A stretch of 38,598 bases of DNA from Actinomycetota bacterium (GCA_947448865.1 CANFOW010000015.1:1-38598), one strand, 5' to 3'. Shown: positions 16,467 to 25,233, counted from the stretch's first letter. Numbers and translations: made by a program. The notes: generated by a model from the sequence alone, not told the origin.

Positions 16467-16997
16467 TACCGCCGTTAACACGATGTGCGCGAACGCACCA
16501 GTGGTATCAACGTCATGCGAGTCCGTGACTACCGCGGCATCACGATAGGCAAGAATCTCATCGTTTACTGTCGTGTCGCCGGCTAGCCCCACGAGAATGT
16601 GCACATCGCTAGTTGCATCGATTGCGTGAGTACCTGCCTTCAATACCTGCACGTCGGCGACAAATCGACCGCGACGTGTCATCACATTCAGATCGCGTGC
16701 TGGACCTTCGGGCAACGTGCAGTCATAAGCGATTTCGCCGGGAAAACTGAATGGCACATGCTCATCAATGCGATGAGTCTGCTCGCCATCGGTTAACACC
16801 ATGTGACCGCCTTCCATCAACACAATCCAACGATCAACATTGGCCAAAACCGAAAACGGCCCGTCATTATCGATATCGGCAAGGCTGATTCGCCAATCAA
16901 AGTCGCCAGTCTCTGGTGTTCGAGTGACCTCGTACGTAATGCCTGACCCGTTAGGCCAAGGCATTGCAACGTGATCACGAAAAACGACAGTACCCAT
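16464..16997 (-). CDS. HutD/Ves family cupin-like protein
   Basis: 177 residues with AAGGAGT before the ATG. The family signatures are visible: MPWPNGSGITYEV, FDWRISLADIDNDGPFS, DRWIVLMEGGHMVL, PFSFPGEIAYD and RDLNVMTRRG. HutD/Ves proteins are bicupins linked by context to histidine use or cold stress, with no proven reaction. No hut genes are present. The gene lies 115 bases downstream of the deacetylase-family gene on the same strand and may be the last gene of that operon. Confidence 0.85.
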   Translation of the reverse strand: MGTVVFRDHVAMPWPNGSGITYEVTRTPETGDFDWRISLADIDNDGPFSVLANVDRWIVLMEGGHMVLTDGEQTHRIDEHVPFSFPGEIAYDCTLPEGPARDLNVMTRRGRFVADVQVLKAGTHAIDATSDVHILVGLAGDTTVNDEILAYRDAAVVTDSHDVDTTGAFAHIVLTAV

Positions 16998-17112
16998 GTG
17001 AAGACTCCTTGTGCATTTTGTATGTTGCTTAGTGAAATTGAATTGGTTTAGGCATTCGATGTGTATTGGGTTCTGTGCGAACTAAGAAGAATTTTTCGTA
17101 ACTAAATCAGTG

Positions 17113-18000
17113 CTAACGATACTCGGGATCAACCTCTGGTCGGGTTAGGCGTCGTGGCGTCAACCCAAGCGAACGCACATGCAACGCAATGTCATCAAGT
17201 GCAGCAACCCAAGTGCTCGAGTCGCTGACTACGTCCTTTATGAAACCTTCAAGCGCGTGCGCTCGGGAAGCACGGCCACTCAAGAATGGATGGTTCGTTA
17301 GAACAAAACAACCACCAACAGCACGCAGCGCCTCATATTCCAAACGCCACATCTCGATAACTTTGGTTGGACTTTCGATGAGTCCAACTCCCGACACATC
17401 CGGGATGAAACAGTATTGCTCCCAGTCATCGAGGGCCCACTGAATCGGAATTTCGACAATTGATCGATTGTCATCAACATAAAGTTCGTATGGGTAGTCA
17501 GCATCCATTAACGTGCTGTCGTATAAAAAGTTGCTATCTGCCAAGATTCCTGGAGTTGCATAACTTGGTTCCCACATCGGAGCGCGATATCCGACCGGAA
17601 CTACATCAGCCGTGTCGCGAAGTGCATCAAGCCCGCGTTGCAAGTACTTACGTTCAGTGGCTTCATCAACACCTTCGAGAGTCTCATGCATGTATCCGTG
17701 ATGCGCGATTTCATGTCCAGCTGCTGCAATGTTGCGCACCATCGTCGGGTAGCGCATTGCGGTGTAACCAGGCACAAAGAAGGTGGAGCGAACTCCCACG
17801 CGATCCAACATGTCGAGTAAGCGAGGCACGCCAGTCAACGGACCATAAGACTGATGACTCATCACGCCTGCGCGATGTTCACTTCCTGGAGCTGCGAACA
17901 ACACCGCAGATTCTGCATCAACATCGAACGTAAATGATGCAGCGGCTTTGAAATTATCGGGCCAAGCGATGGGTTGTGCAGGAACTTGTTCAGCAGACAT
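17113..18000 (-). CDS. Polysaccharide deacetylase family hydrolase (PuuE/NodB-like)
   Basis: 295 residues without a signal peptide. The NodB fold markers are TFDVDAES (Asp26, Asp28), HHGYMHE (His101 and His105 of the HxxxH metal site), and GYRAPMWEPS. A cytoplasmic enzyme with FTFDVDAE in place of TFDDG is typical of the PuuE-like branch, which hydrolyses amide or cyclic-amide compounds such as allantoin, rather than chitin-type deacetylases. The operon with two dehydrogenases and an amino acid/polyamine permease supports a small nitrogen compound as substrate, but its identity cannot be read. It starts 9 bases after the upstream dehydrogenase. Confidence 0.85.
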   Translation of the reverse strand: MSAEQVPAQPIAWPDNFKAAASFTFDVDAESAVLFAAPGSEHRAGVMSHQSYGPLTGVPRLLDMLDRVGVRSTFFVPGYTAMRYPTMVRNIAAAGHEIAHHGYMHETLEGVDEATERKYLQRGLDALRDTADVVPVGYRAPMWEPSYATPGILADSNFLYDSTLMDADYPYELYVDDNRSIVEIPIQWALDDWEQYCFIPDVSGVGLIESPTKVIEMWRLEYEALRAVGGCFVLTNHPFLSGRASRAHALEGFIKDVVSDSSTWVAALDDIALHVRSLGLTPRRLTRPEVDPEYR

Positions 18001-18009
18001 ATCGTCAGA

Positions 18010-18777
18010 TTACACGCGCGAACGCACTTCGCCACCGTTAACTTGAATTGTCTGACCAACCAGAGCAGACATATTAAAGTCAGCGAGCATAGCAACTGTG
18101 TGAGCGATTTCTTCCGGCTTACCAATTCGCCCAAGCGGAATGCCCTGTGCGTAGATGGCGTGCATCTCGGTCAATGGCAACCCGGCAGCATCCGCATCAA
18201 CCTGAAGCTGCGGCGTATCCGTGATGCCCGGAGCAATCGCGTTGATAACAATATTTTCGGGAGCCACTTCGCGACCTAGTGTTTTCACGAGCGAGACGAG
18301 CCCAGCCTTTGATGCTGAATACGCCGTTGCTTCCGGCCAACCAATAACTCCCCAGATAGAACTGGTCACAACAATTCGGCCCGCACCTGATGCACGCATG
18401 TCTGGCAGCGCTGCCTGTATCAACCAAAACGTTCCAGCGAGATTGGTTTTCACCACTCGCCACCAGTCAGTGTCGTCGTGGTTTAAGAAAGAATCCATTG
18501 TCATATACGCGTGGTTAGACACGAGCACATCAATTGGACCAAAGTTATCGCGCACATCGGCAACCATGGCGAACACAGCTGACCGATCGGAAACATCGGC
18601 AACTGCAACGTATCCACCAATGTCATGTGCGAGTTCATGTAAGCGCGGATCATCAACACGGTCATTAACTGCAACTAGCGCGCCGAGCGAAGCCATGTGC
18701 AATGCGATTGTGCGACCCATACCTTGAGCAGCACCTGTTACGAGTACGACCTTGCCATCAAAACGTGGAGCACTCAT
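18010..18777 (-). CDS. Short-chain dehydrogenase/reductase
   Basis: 255 residues. The NAD(P) motif TGAAQGMG (14-21) and the catalytic Ser140, Tyr153 and Lys157 (TSSIWG, YSASK) with Asn112 are in place. The usual NNAG motif reads SNHA at 87-90, which is an unusual variant. The C-terminus (MSALVGQTIQVNGGEVRSRV) shows the expected cofactor-side glycine-rich end. ATG follows directly on the TAG of the upstream dehydrogenase gene (no spacer), so translation is coupled. It is the third gene of a permease, dehydrogenase, dehydrogenase, hydrolase operon and probably oxidises an alcohol intermediate. Confidence 0.9.
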   Translation of the reverse strand: MSAPRFDGKVVLVTGAAQGMGRTIALHMASLGALVAVNDRVDDPRLHELAHDIGGYVAVADVSDRSAVFAMVADVRDNFGPIDVLVSNHAYMTMDSFLNHDDTDWWRVVKTNLAGTFWLIQAALPDMRASGAGRIVVTSSIWGVIGWPEATAYSASKAGLVSLVKTLGREVAPENIVINAIAPGITDTPQLQVDADAAGLPLTEMHAIYAQGIPLGRIGKPEEIAHTVAMLADFNMSALVGQTIQVNGGEVRSRV

Positions 18778-19473
18778 CTAAATCACGGCTCCTGAATTAG
18801 GCGAAATAATTTCGCCGACTGTAAAGGTCGCATCTTCAATCAGATATGCAGCAACCAAGGCAATCTCTTCAGGCTTTGCTAAACGTCGAGCTGGCAACGT
18901 GGCTAAGTATCCAGGTTCACGCCAGGGCGAGTCAGCCGCAAGAAGCGGTGTATCAGTTGGGCCGGGTGCAACACCATTCACGCGCACGTTGTGCGGTGCA
19001 ACTTCTGCTGCGAGGCTACGCACAAATCCGATGATGGCGCCTTTGGCGGCCGCGTAATGCGAATCACCATCGCCACCACCAATGGCAAGTTCAGAAGTGA
19101 CGGCAACAAACGCGCCGTCGCGACGCTCGATCATGCCTGGCAATACTGCGCGTGCCAGATTGAAAGCGCCACCGAGATGCACGCTGAGCATGCGATCCCA
19201 CACAGGTTCTGTGATGTCCAGAACAGGAATTATTTCGTAGTGACCCGCAGCACTCACGACTGCGGAAATTGGGCCGAGGCATTTTTCAACTTCGGCGATC
19301 GCGGAACTCACTGCGTCACCGTCAGCCATATTGGTGACGACGTCGCAGTCACTACCTGCTGCGCGAAGGTCGAGGCCAGCAACGCGCCAGCCCCGACCTT
19401 GAAGTTCGCGCATAACGGCAGCCCCGATGCCACTTGCAGCACCGGTGACTACCGCCGTGCGATTACTTGTCAT
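18778..19473 (-). CDS. Short-chain dehydrogenase/reductase
   Basis: 231 residues, short for the family. TGAASGIG (10-17) binds the cofactor, and Ser127, Tyr140 and Lys144 (VTSELA, YAAAK) form the active site. NNAG is replaced by SAAG near 74-77, and the structural Asn that normally follows helix 4 reads His99 (SVHLGG), so one member of the Asn-Ser-Tyr-Lys tetrad is changed. LDLRAAG after the second strand carries an Asp, which favours NAD. It begins 12 bases after the permease gene and abuts the next dehydrogenase. The pair may act on successive steps or form a heteromer. Confidence 0.88.
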   Translation of the reverse strand: MTSNRTAVVTGAASGIGAAVMRELQGRGWRVAGLDLRAAGSDCDVVTNMADGDAVSSAIAEVEKCLGPISAVVSAAGHYEIIPVLDITEPVWDRMLSVHLGGAFNLARAVLPGMIERRDGAFVAVTSELAIGGGDGDSHYAAAKGAIIGFVRSLAAEVAPHNVRVNGVAPGPTDTPLLAADSPWREPGYLATLPARRLAKPEEIALVAAYLIEDATFTVGEIISPNSGAVI

Positions 19474-19485
19474 GAATGCACTGAT

Positions 19486-20949
19486 TTATTCGTCATGATC
19501 CATAGCGTCTACGTCAACCAGCGTGATGTTGCCGCGAACGGTCAGGTGAATGATGATTCCGATAATGAGTAGACCCGCACCAGCAACCCAGACTGAGAAG
19601 TCAAGGTAGCGCTGATCTGCGTACACAGGACGTGGCCACGAAATATCGAGGTACATGAACAACGCCCATACGAGTGCGATGACTGACAGCACCTTAGATC
19701 CACGACCAAAGTTAAATGGTCCAGGAACCCATGTGCCCTTCATCTTTGTGACCAGCGATCCAACAAGTGGGAACAAGAACGCTAAGAAGAATCCACCAGT
19801 GGTGAAGTTAATCATCAGTGTGTAGAAGTTCGGAGTCACTTGGCTCAGAATCATCATGATCGCGCCGATGACGGTTGCAAGGAGCAACGCATTAACGGGT
19901 TGCTTTTGACTTGGGCTCAGGCGCCCAAGTGATCCATGCGCAGGCAATGCCTTATCGCGTGCGAATGACCAAATGATGCGTGAAGCCGAAGTTTGCAATG
20001 CAAGGAACGATGCCAAGAAACCAATTGTGAACAAAATTTCTGCAAACTTCGCAGCACCTGTTCCCAATTCAGTCTTCAATGTGTCGTACACAGGGTCAGC
20101 ACTATTTGCAGCAATGTCTGCTGGAATCGACATGATGATGGCAAATGCAGCGAAGATAACCACAATCGCAACAAACACAATCGAGAAGATAACGGCCTTG
20201 GGAAGGTTCTGACGAGGCTTCTTCACTTCTTCTGCGATTGAGCCAGCACTTTCGAATCCCACGAAACTGAATCCAACGAATGCCATGGTGATCAGGAACG
20301 GTCCAGAGATACTGCTGTATCCCGGTGTGTGGAATCCGTCAGTCAACACGCTGATTGGATTATTACGATGACCAATAAGTAGAAGAGCACCGAGACCGAT
20401 AGATCCGATAACTTCTGCGATGATCGAGCCGGTCATCAGGACCTTCAGCACAGTACGTCCACGAATGTTTGCAAGTGTTCCAAGTACCAAAATCAACAAA
20501 CCGATTGTGACTTGATTAGTGACATTCAAACTTCCGAGTGACAGTGCAACTGCGAAAGGATCCTTGCCCACAACACGAGCAACGAAACCGCCAGCACCAA
20601 TAGCAACGGTTGCCATAGCGACAACAAGCGTCCACATGTAGAACCAACCTGCGAGCCAACCAAAACCTTGGTTCATCAGTCGAGTGGCCCATTGGTAGAT
20701 AGAGCCTTCGACTGGCCAGCGTGACACTAACTCAGCGAACACCATGGCGACCAAAAGCTGACCACCAAAAACAATTAAGAAGTTCCACCAGAAACTTGGA
20801 CCGGCGGTTGAATACGCCAAACCGAAGATTCCGTATAGCGCAACGATGGGTGAAATAAATGCGAACGCAAAGGCAAATGATGACCAGAGCGAAAATTCGC
20901 GCTTAAGCGTGTGTTCGGAATCAAGTCCGACGTGGCCGCTTGCTGACAT
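19486..20949 (-). CDS. APC superfamily amino acid/polyamine permease
   Basis: 487 residues, about 12 hydrophobic spans, start supported by AAGGAGGAACCCCC. The N-terminal LKREFSLWSSFAFAFAFISPIVALYGIFGLA is the family opening, and AFVGFSFVGFESAGSIAEEVKKPRQNLPKAV is the conserved mid-protein APC motif. FVMVFAELVSRWPVEGSIYQWA is the segment typical of GABA/choline-type permeases. It is the first gene of the minus-strand operon and likely imports the nitrogen compound degraded by the downstream hydrolase and dehydrogenases. Substrate unknown. Confidence 0.9.
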   Translation of the reverse strand: MSASGHVGLDSEHTLKREFSLWSSFAFAFAFISPIVALYGIFGLAYSTAGPSFWWNFLIVFGGQLLVAMVFAELVSRWPVEGSIYQWATRLMNQGFGWLAGWFYMWTLVVAMATVAIGAGGFVARVVGKDPFAVALSLGSLNVTNQVTIGLLILVLGTLANIRGRTVLKVLMTGSIIAEVIGSIGLGALLLIGHRNNPISVLTDGFHTPGYSSISGPFLITMAFVGFSFVGFESAGSIAEEVKKPRQNLPKAVIFSIVFVAIVVIFAAFAIIMSIPADIAANSADPVYDTLKTELGTGAAKFAEILFTIGFLASFLALQTSASRIIWSFARDKALPAHGSLGRLSPSQKQPVNALLLATVIGAIMMILSQVTPNFYTLMINFTTGGFFLAFLFPLVGSLVTKMKGTWVPGPFNFGRGSKVLSVIALVWALFMYLDISWPRPVYADQRYLDFSVWVAGAGLLIIGIIIHLTVRGNITLVDVDAMDHDE

Positions 20950-21069
20950 GGGGGTTCCTCCTTGAACTCTCAGTTGATTGTCAGCCTAGTGAAGCAATGC
21001 CACTTACTTGTGAGTTATGGCAATCTTTCGCTCACGTGTGACGCATCAAATGCTAGGTAGGCTCATAAT

Positions 21070-22101
21070 GTGAAACGAATAGCGTCGATGAAACGGTGGA
21101 AGACCCGTTCGCTTGTCGCAGTTCCACTTGCTTTCGCGCTGACCGCTGTTGCAATGAGTGGAAACGCAGAACCACTCATGGGTAACCCGCTTCAATTGCA
21201 TGTCCAAGCCACAGGTGTACTGGATAAGAAATTCGCGCAGCAACCGGAAGTCTGGATTGTTGACTCGGACAACAACCTGCTTGATGTTTCTGTTCCCGTT
21301 TCCGTCACCACAACTGGCACTGGTCACATCACAGGAACCACGACAGTAAATGCTGTGCACGGAATCGCGCAGTTCACTGATGTGGGGTTGATTGACACCG
21401 GCACTCAAACGCTCGTTTTTACAGCCGTTACAGGTGACAGTGTGCAACATGAGGTCACGGAATTGGTGACGCCGACGGCTGATCCACAAGACACTTTCTG
21501 GTTTGATGCTCGCCCGACTGTGCTCGCTGATATTGCTCATGTGTATCGGTCGGGGTGCCCACTGAATGCATCAGGTTTGGTCACCGTGTCATTCCCGTAT
21601 TTCAACAATCAAGGATTCGTGACTTCGGGACAGCTTGTCATTAATAACACTTTGGGTAATGACCTGAATCAGGTGTTTCACGTCGCCTTTGACGACCATT
21701 TTCGATTCACGAAAATTGCCATGGCAGACCGGTCAGATGTCAGTCTCATGAAATCTGATGTGACGAGTGCATTTAGTTGTCGTCGAGTCACAGGACGACC
21801 AAGCAAGATCTCGGATCATTCCTACGGACTCGCTATCGACATCAATCCGCGTCGCAATCCGTATCACACACATAGTCGGATTTACCCAACCAATCATTGG
21901 TCAACAAAGCATCGTCGAACTGGCCAGGGGGTTTTAAAAACGTCCAGTCCGATTGTCCGTACCTTCATTTCATTGGGCTGGTGCTGGGGCGGAAATTGGC
22001 GAACCAAGGACTACCAGCACTTTGAAACCCATACTTCTGGGTGCCGGGCCAAAACCGCGACCTTTGCGCCTATTTCTCACACTCAACAAGGCTCCGAATA
22101 G
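21070..22101 (+). CDS. Secreted protein with Ig-like domain and M15 D-Ala-D-Ala carboxypeptidase-like domain
   Basis: 343 residues from GTG 21070; an ATG at 21088 is an alternative start. A basic signal peptide (KRWKTRSLVAVPLAFALTAVAMSGNA) directs export. Residues about 38-140 look like a bacterial Ig-like repeat (VSVTTTGTGHITGTTTVNAVHGIAQF). The C-terminal part carries the M15 zinc site: SDHSYGLAIDIN (His250, Asp257) and WCWGGNWRTKDYQHFE (His317). Such proteins trim or cut peptidoglycan stem peptides. The Ig-like plus M15 arrangement suggests a wall-bound enzyme. The gene is divergent from the APC permease and ends 96 bases before the coxD-side operon. Confidence 0.85.
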   Translation: MKRIASMKRWKTRSLVAVPLAFALTAVAMSGNAEPLMGNPLQLHVQATGVLDKKFAQQPEVWIVDSDNNLLDVSVPVSVTTTGTGHITGTTTVNAVHGIAQFTDVGLIDTGTQTLVFTAVTGDSVQHEVTELVTPTADPQDTFWFDARPTVLADIAHVYRSGCPLNASGLVTVSFPYFNNQGFVTSGQLVINNTLGNDLNQVFHVAFDDHFRFTKIAMADRSDVSLMKSDVTSAFSCRRVTGRPSKISDHSYGLAIDINPRRNPYHTHSRIYPTNHWSTKHRRTGQGVLKTSSPIVRTFISLGWCWGGNWRTKDYQHFETHTSGCRAKTATFAPISHTQQGSE

Positions 22102-22197
22102 CCCGCAGGCGACTTGATTGTCTGGACTGCAGACCGCCGAATTGCCTGATACTCTTTGAATCCCAAGGGTTTTTGGGTGCGTTGCAGGAGGAACACT

Positions 22198-22452
22198 ATG
22201 TCCATTGAAAGCCAAGATGCTGCCGAAGTACTGCGGACAATTTGGTCGCAAGAACCACAACAGTTGGCCGAACTTGACGAAGAATGCAGCCCAAACAAAG
22301 CCTGCCGCAACATGAAGGACATCACTTTTGATGGCTTCGGTGAAGAAGGCGAAGACATGCAAAGCGCTTGGAAGGCCAAGCTTGCCCGCGAAGGCAAACT
22401 GACCACCACTCCTGGGTCCATTCGCGACCTGGTCTTTGGTTCATCCAACTAA
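22198..22452 (+). CDS. Small acidic two-cysteine protein at head of the coxDE operon
   Basis: 84 residues. ATG 22198 follows a strong AGGAGGAACACT. The protein is acidic, soluble and contains a CX5C pair (ECSPNKAC). The C-terminal part (GKLTTTPGSIRDLVFG) resembles a flexible tail. I do not recognise the family. Its place 20 bases before coxD suggests a role in CO dehydrogenase maturation, for example as a sulfur or metal handling accessory, which is inference from context only. Confidence 0.65.
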   Translation: MSIESQDAAEVLRTIWSQEPQQLAELDEECSPNKACRNMKDITFDGFGEEGEDMQSAWKAKLAREGKLTTTPGSIRDLVFGSSN

Positions 22453-22472
22453 TCACTGAGATCGGTCATCAC

Positions 22473-23360
22473 ATGAGTTTTCAAGACACGATCGAAGCGA
22501 TGACCGTTGAAAGTTTGACTGAACAGCTTCGTGAGCTCGGCTACATCGCAGACCGCGGTCTTGCGACTTCAGTTTTCATTTCGTTAAAGCTCGGCAAGCC
22601 ACTTCTTCTCGAAGGTGAAGTAGGCGTAGGAAAAACTGAGCTGGCCAAGACTCTCGCAAAACTTTTTAATCGCGACTTGATTCGCTTGCAGTGCTACGAA
22701 GGCATCGACACGAATCACGCGCTGTATGAATGGGATTATGCCCGCCAGATGTTGCACATCCGGGCGTTAACAAATTCGGAATCTGCCGATCAAGTCGAAG
22801 AACAACTTTTCGGTTCAAAGTTTCTCTTGGAACGCCCACTTCTCCAAGCAGTTCGCGCTGGTGAACAAGCAGTTCTCCTCATTGACGAAATTGACCGTGC
22901 AGATGATGAGTTCGAAGCGTTTCTTCTCGAGTTACTTTCAGATTTCCAAGTGACAATTCCGGAAATCGGAACAATCGCTGCTACGACTCGACCCATCGTG
23001 ATTCTGACATCGAACCGTACTCGCGAACTTCACGATGCGTTGAAGCGTCGTTGTCTATACACGTGGATTGGTTTCCCACCTGCGGAACGCGAAGTCGAAA
23101 TCGTTCGCTCTCGCGTGCCTGGCGTCAGCCAGCGTTTAGCGACACAAGTTGTCACCGCTGTGAATCATCTTCGCGAAATGGAACTCGAAAAATCACCTGG
23201 TGTCGCGGAAACAATTGACTGGGTTCAGTCACTTGATGCAGTTGGTGCTGATCAACTCACGACAGAACACGCCACTGACACACTCGGTGCCGTTGTTAAA
23301 GACCGCGATGACTTGGAATACACAATGAGGAACATTAAGGACATTGTTCCCAGTGTCTAA
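22473..23360 (+). CDS. coxD: CoxD: MoxR-type AAA+ ATPase for CO dehydrogenase maturation
   Basis: 295 residues from ATG 22473. Walker A GEVGVGKTE (48-56) and Walker B VLLIDEIDRAD (134-144) are intact, and ILTSNRTREL is the sensor 1 strand. ECGYI-type opening (LTEQLRELGYIADRGLATSVFISLKLGKPLLLEGE) is characteristic of CoxD-like MoxR proteins. In Oligotropha CoxD, with CoxE and CoxF, builds the Cu-S-Mo active site on apo-CoxL. Here the vWA partner gene overlaps its 3' end, which matches the coxDE pair. Function is assigned from family and locus. Confidence 0.9.
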   Translation: MSFQDTIEAMTVESLTEQLRELGYIADRGLATSVFISLKLGKPLLLEGEVGVGKTELAKTLAKLFNRDLIRLQCYEGIDTNHALYEWDYARQMLHIRALTNSESADQVEEQLFGSKFLLERPLLQAVRAGEQAVLLIDEIDRADDEFEAFLLELLSDFQVTIPEIGTIAATTRPIVILTSNRTRELHDALKRRCLYTWIGFPPAEREVEIVRSRVPGVSQRLATQVVTAVNHLREMELEKSPGVAETIDWVQSLDAVGADQLTTEHATDTLGAVVKDRDDLEYTMRNIKDIVPSV

Positions 23361-24501
23361 CGTGGTCGAGCCTGCGCTGGCTGGCTTCGACGAACTATTC
23401 GTTGAGTTTGGCCAAATCCTTCGGGAATCCGGAATGGTTGTGGGCTCCGATGATGTCATTACGTTTTGTTCCGCGGTTGCTGAACTTGATCCAACAGACA
23501 TCATGGACATTTACTGGAGTGGGCGAGCAACTCTTGTCCGCAAGAAAGAAAATGTTCCCATCTACAACGCACGGTTTCGGGAATTCTTTTTGCTAATGAG
23601 CGAAGAAGAATCCGACGAACGCAAACTTAAAATCAAAGCATCAAATCACGCAGGTACGACGTTAGAAGTTCCCAATGTCGAACAAGGGCTGCCAGGCGAT
23701 GCAAGCGATGATGAAACCAAAATGGGTTATGTAGGCTCATCGTCCGAGGTGTACCGTCACAAAGCGTTTTCGGATTGTTCCGACGAGGAACTGCATCGAC
23801 TACGCCGCATGATTTCCATGCTCAAACTGTCACCACCAGCACGACGTACCTATCGCACCCAAGAAAACCCCAAAGGCTCGAAGTTAGACATGCGCCGCAT
23901 GGCTCGCGAAACGATGCGCTCACTGGGTGAACCAAAAGCACTTATCTTTAGCAAACGTAAGACCAAGTTACGTCCCGTTGTTTTCATTCTTGATGTATCA
24001 GGTTCGATGGCCGACTATTCACGCAATCTTTTACAGTTTGCCTACTCGGCTCGTCGCGCAAACGAGCGAGTGGAAATTTATTGTTTTGGTACACGTCTCA
24101 CACGCATTACAAAGTCCATTGATAAGCGTTCTCCAGATGAAGCAATGCGCATCGCTGGCGAATCAGTGCTGGACTGGGATGGTGGAACTCGCATCGGCGA
24201 CTCCATCGCACAGTTCATTAAAGAAGCTCGCAGAAACCGTTTGGGTCACGGCGCTATCGTCGTGATTTGCTCCGATGGTTTAGACCGTGGCGATCCTGAA
24301 ACTTTGTCTAAGGCAATGGAGACACTTGCGCGCATTGCGTATCGCGTTGTGTGGGTAAACCCGCACAAGGGCGACAACGTTGACTTTGTTCCTAATACGA
24401 TTGGCATGATGATTGCGGATCCGCATATCGATGCAATTTACTCGGGACATAATTTCAAGACCCTGGAAGTATTCGCCTCCGAACTAGCAAAGATGGGTTA
24501 G
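23344..24501 (+). CDS. coxE: CoxE: von Willebrand A domain protein, partner of CoxD
   Basis: 385 residues if read from TTG 23344, which overlaps coxD by 17 bases behind AAGGA; GTG 23353 and GTG 23362 are alternative starts. The N-terminal half is helical and variable, with an acidic linker near 115-127. RRMARETMRSLGEPKALIFSKRK leads into the vWA domain: FILDVSGSM is a complete MIDAS (Asp217, Ser219, Ser221), with DGGTRIGDSI and CSDGLDRGD giving the other metal ligands. CoxE-type proteins act with the MoxR ATPase in installing copper and sulfur at the CoxL active site. The gene is followed within 5 bases by the next small gene. Confidence 0.9.
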   Translation: MFPVSNVVEPALAGFDELFVEFGQILRESGMVVGSDDVITFCSAVAELDPTDIMDIYWSGRATLVRKKENVPIYNARFREFFLLMSEEESDERKLKIKASNHAGTTLEVPNVEQGLPGDASDDETKMGYVGSSSEVYRHKAFSDCSDEELHRLRRMISMLKLSPPARRTYRTQENPKGSKLDMRRMARETMRSLGEPKALIFSKRKTKLRPVVFILDVSGSMADYSRNLLQFAYSARRANERVEIYCFGTRLTRITKSIDKRSPDEAMRIAGESVLDWDGGTRIGDSIAQFIKEARRNRLGHGAIVVICSDGLDRGDPETLSKAMETLARIAYRVVWVNPHKGDNVDFVPNTIGMMIADPHIDAIYSGHNFKTLEVFASELAKMG

Positions 24502-24505
24502 AACG

Positions 24506-24796
24506 ATGATGAAATTTAGTGTGTCAATTTATGCCGAAGGTGATCGCGAAGTCACTCTCGACGAAGTTGTCGAACTTGCTGATGCGGTAGCTCGCCTCAA
24601 TGGCATCGCATCCGGCATGGGCACGATGGGGTACGGCGCACAAATTGTGGTAGAAGCCGAAAATTCCGACAAGGCGGTAGACCTTGCGATTGACCAGTTC
24701 ACGAAGGCTGTAGCTCGCACAGAACTTCCAGCCTGGCCAGTGTCGAAAGCCGAATGCATTGGCGAAGACGATGACTACGGAGACCTGGACGCATGA
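24506..24796 (+). CDS. Small conserved-looking protein of unknown function downstream of coxE
   Basis: 96 residues; two successive ATG codons (24506, 24509) could start it. The predicted pattern strand-helix-strand-helix (FSVSIYAEGD, LDEVVELADAVARLN, AQIVVEAEN, DKAVDLAIDQFTKAV) suggests a small ferredoxin-like alpha/beta fold. It ends with an acidic tail (GEDDDYGDLDA). No cofactor motif and only one cysteine are present. It overlaps the next gene by ATGA. I do not recognise the family; coupling to coxE and the GIY-YIG-like gene suggests that all three act together. Confidence 0.65.
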   Translation: MMKFSVSIYAEGDREVTLDEVVELADAVARLNGIASGMGTMGYGAQIVVEAENSDKAVDLAIDQFTKAVARTELPAWPVSKAECIGEDDDYGDLDA

Positions 24797-25233
24797 TTCG
24801 GCTTGGCAGCCTGGCGGGATACCCGTTTGAAGGCCCACGAGCTCTGGCTGGCTGGACACCACCAGCTGCGCCGGCTGTGTACGCCGTTATGGCACGCAAC
24901 AACATAGAGGGCAAGCCGCTGGAGTACAGCGTGATCTACGTTGGCCATTCTGATGACATGTCGACCGAAGGCTTTCCCTTCAGACATCCGCGTTCCGCTG
25001 CTTGGATTGCTCGTGCGGGAAACAAGTTCAATCTGCATATTTGCTACTACGAAGTTCCAGGTGGATTACCGTCACACCGCGAACAGATTTGCCAGGAACT
25101 CATGGCAATTTATGACCCCAGTTGCAATGCCGAAAAATACGACAAGGCCTGGAAAGACGAATGGATCGGCGAGTACTCAACGCCCGTTACCGAAGCGTTG
25201 ACTACTCAGCGCGATCCAAATTCGTCGAACTGA
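24793..25233 (+). CDS. GIY-YIG-like domain protein in the cox locus
   Basis: 146 residues, translationally coupled to the preceding gene through ATGA. PAVYAVMARN (27-36) followed by YSVIYVGHSDDM (45-56) reproduces the two strands and Tyr-Gly core of a GIY-YIG fold. The catalytic Arg and Glu of nuclease members are not obvious, although SHREQICQELMAIYDP could supply a Glu. It is a single-domain protein without DNA-binding extensions. Its presence in a CO dehydrogenase accessory operon is unexpected, and a non-nuclease role is likely. The stop codon lies 11 bases from that of the convergent cox operon. Confidence 0.6.
   Translation: MIRLGSLAGYPFEGPRALAGWTPPAAPAVYAVMARNNIEGKPLEYSVIYVGHSDDMSTEGFPFRHPRSAAWIARAGNKFNLHICYYEVPGGLPSHREQICQELMAIYDPSCNAEKYDKAWKDEWIGEYSTPVTEALTTQRDPNSSN

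Noticed and set aside
23927-24265. 112-codon plus-strand frame inside coxE
   Set aside because: It lies wholly inside the vWA domain coding region in another frame.
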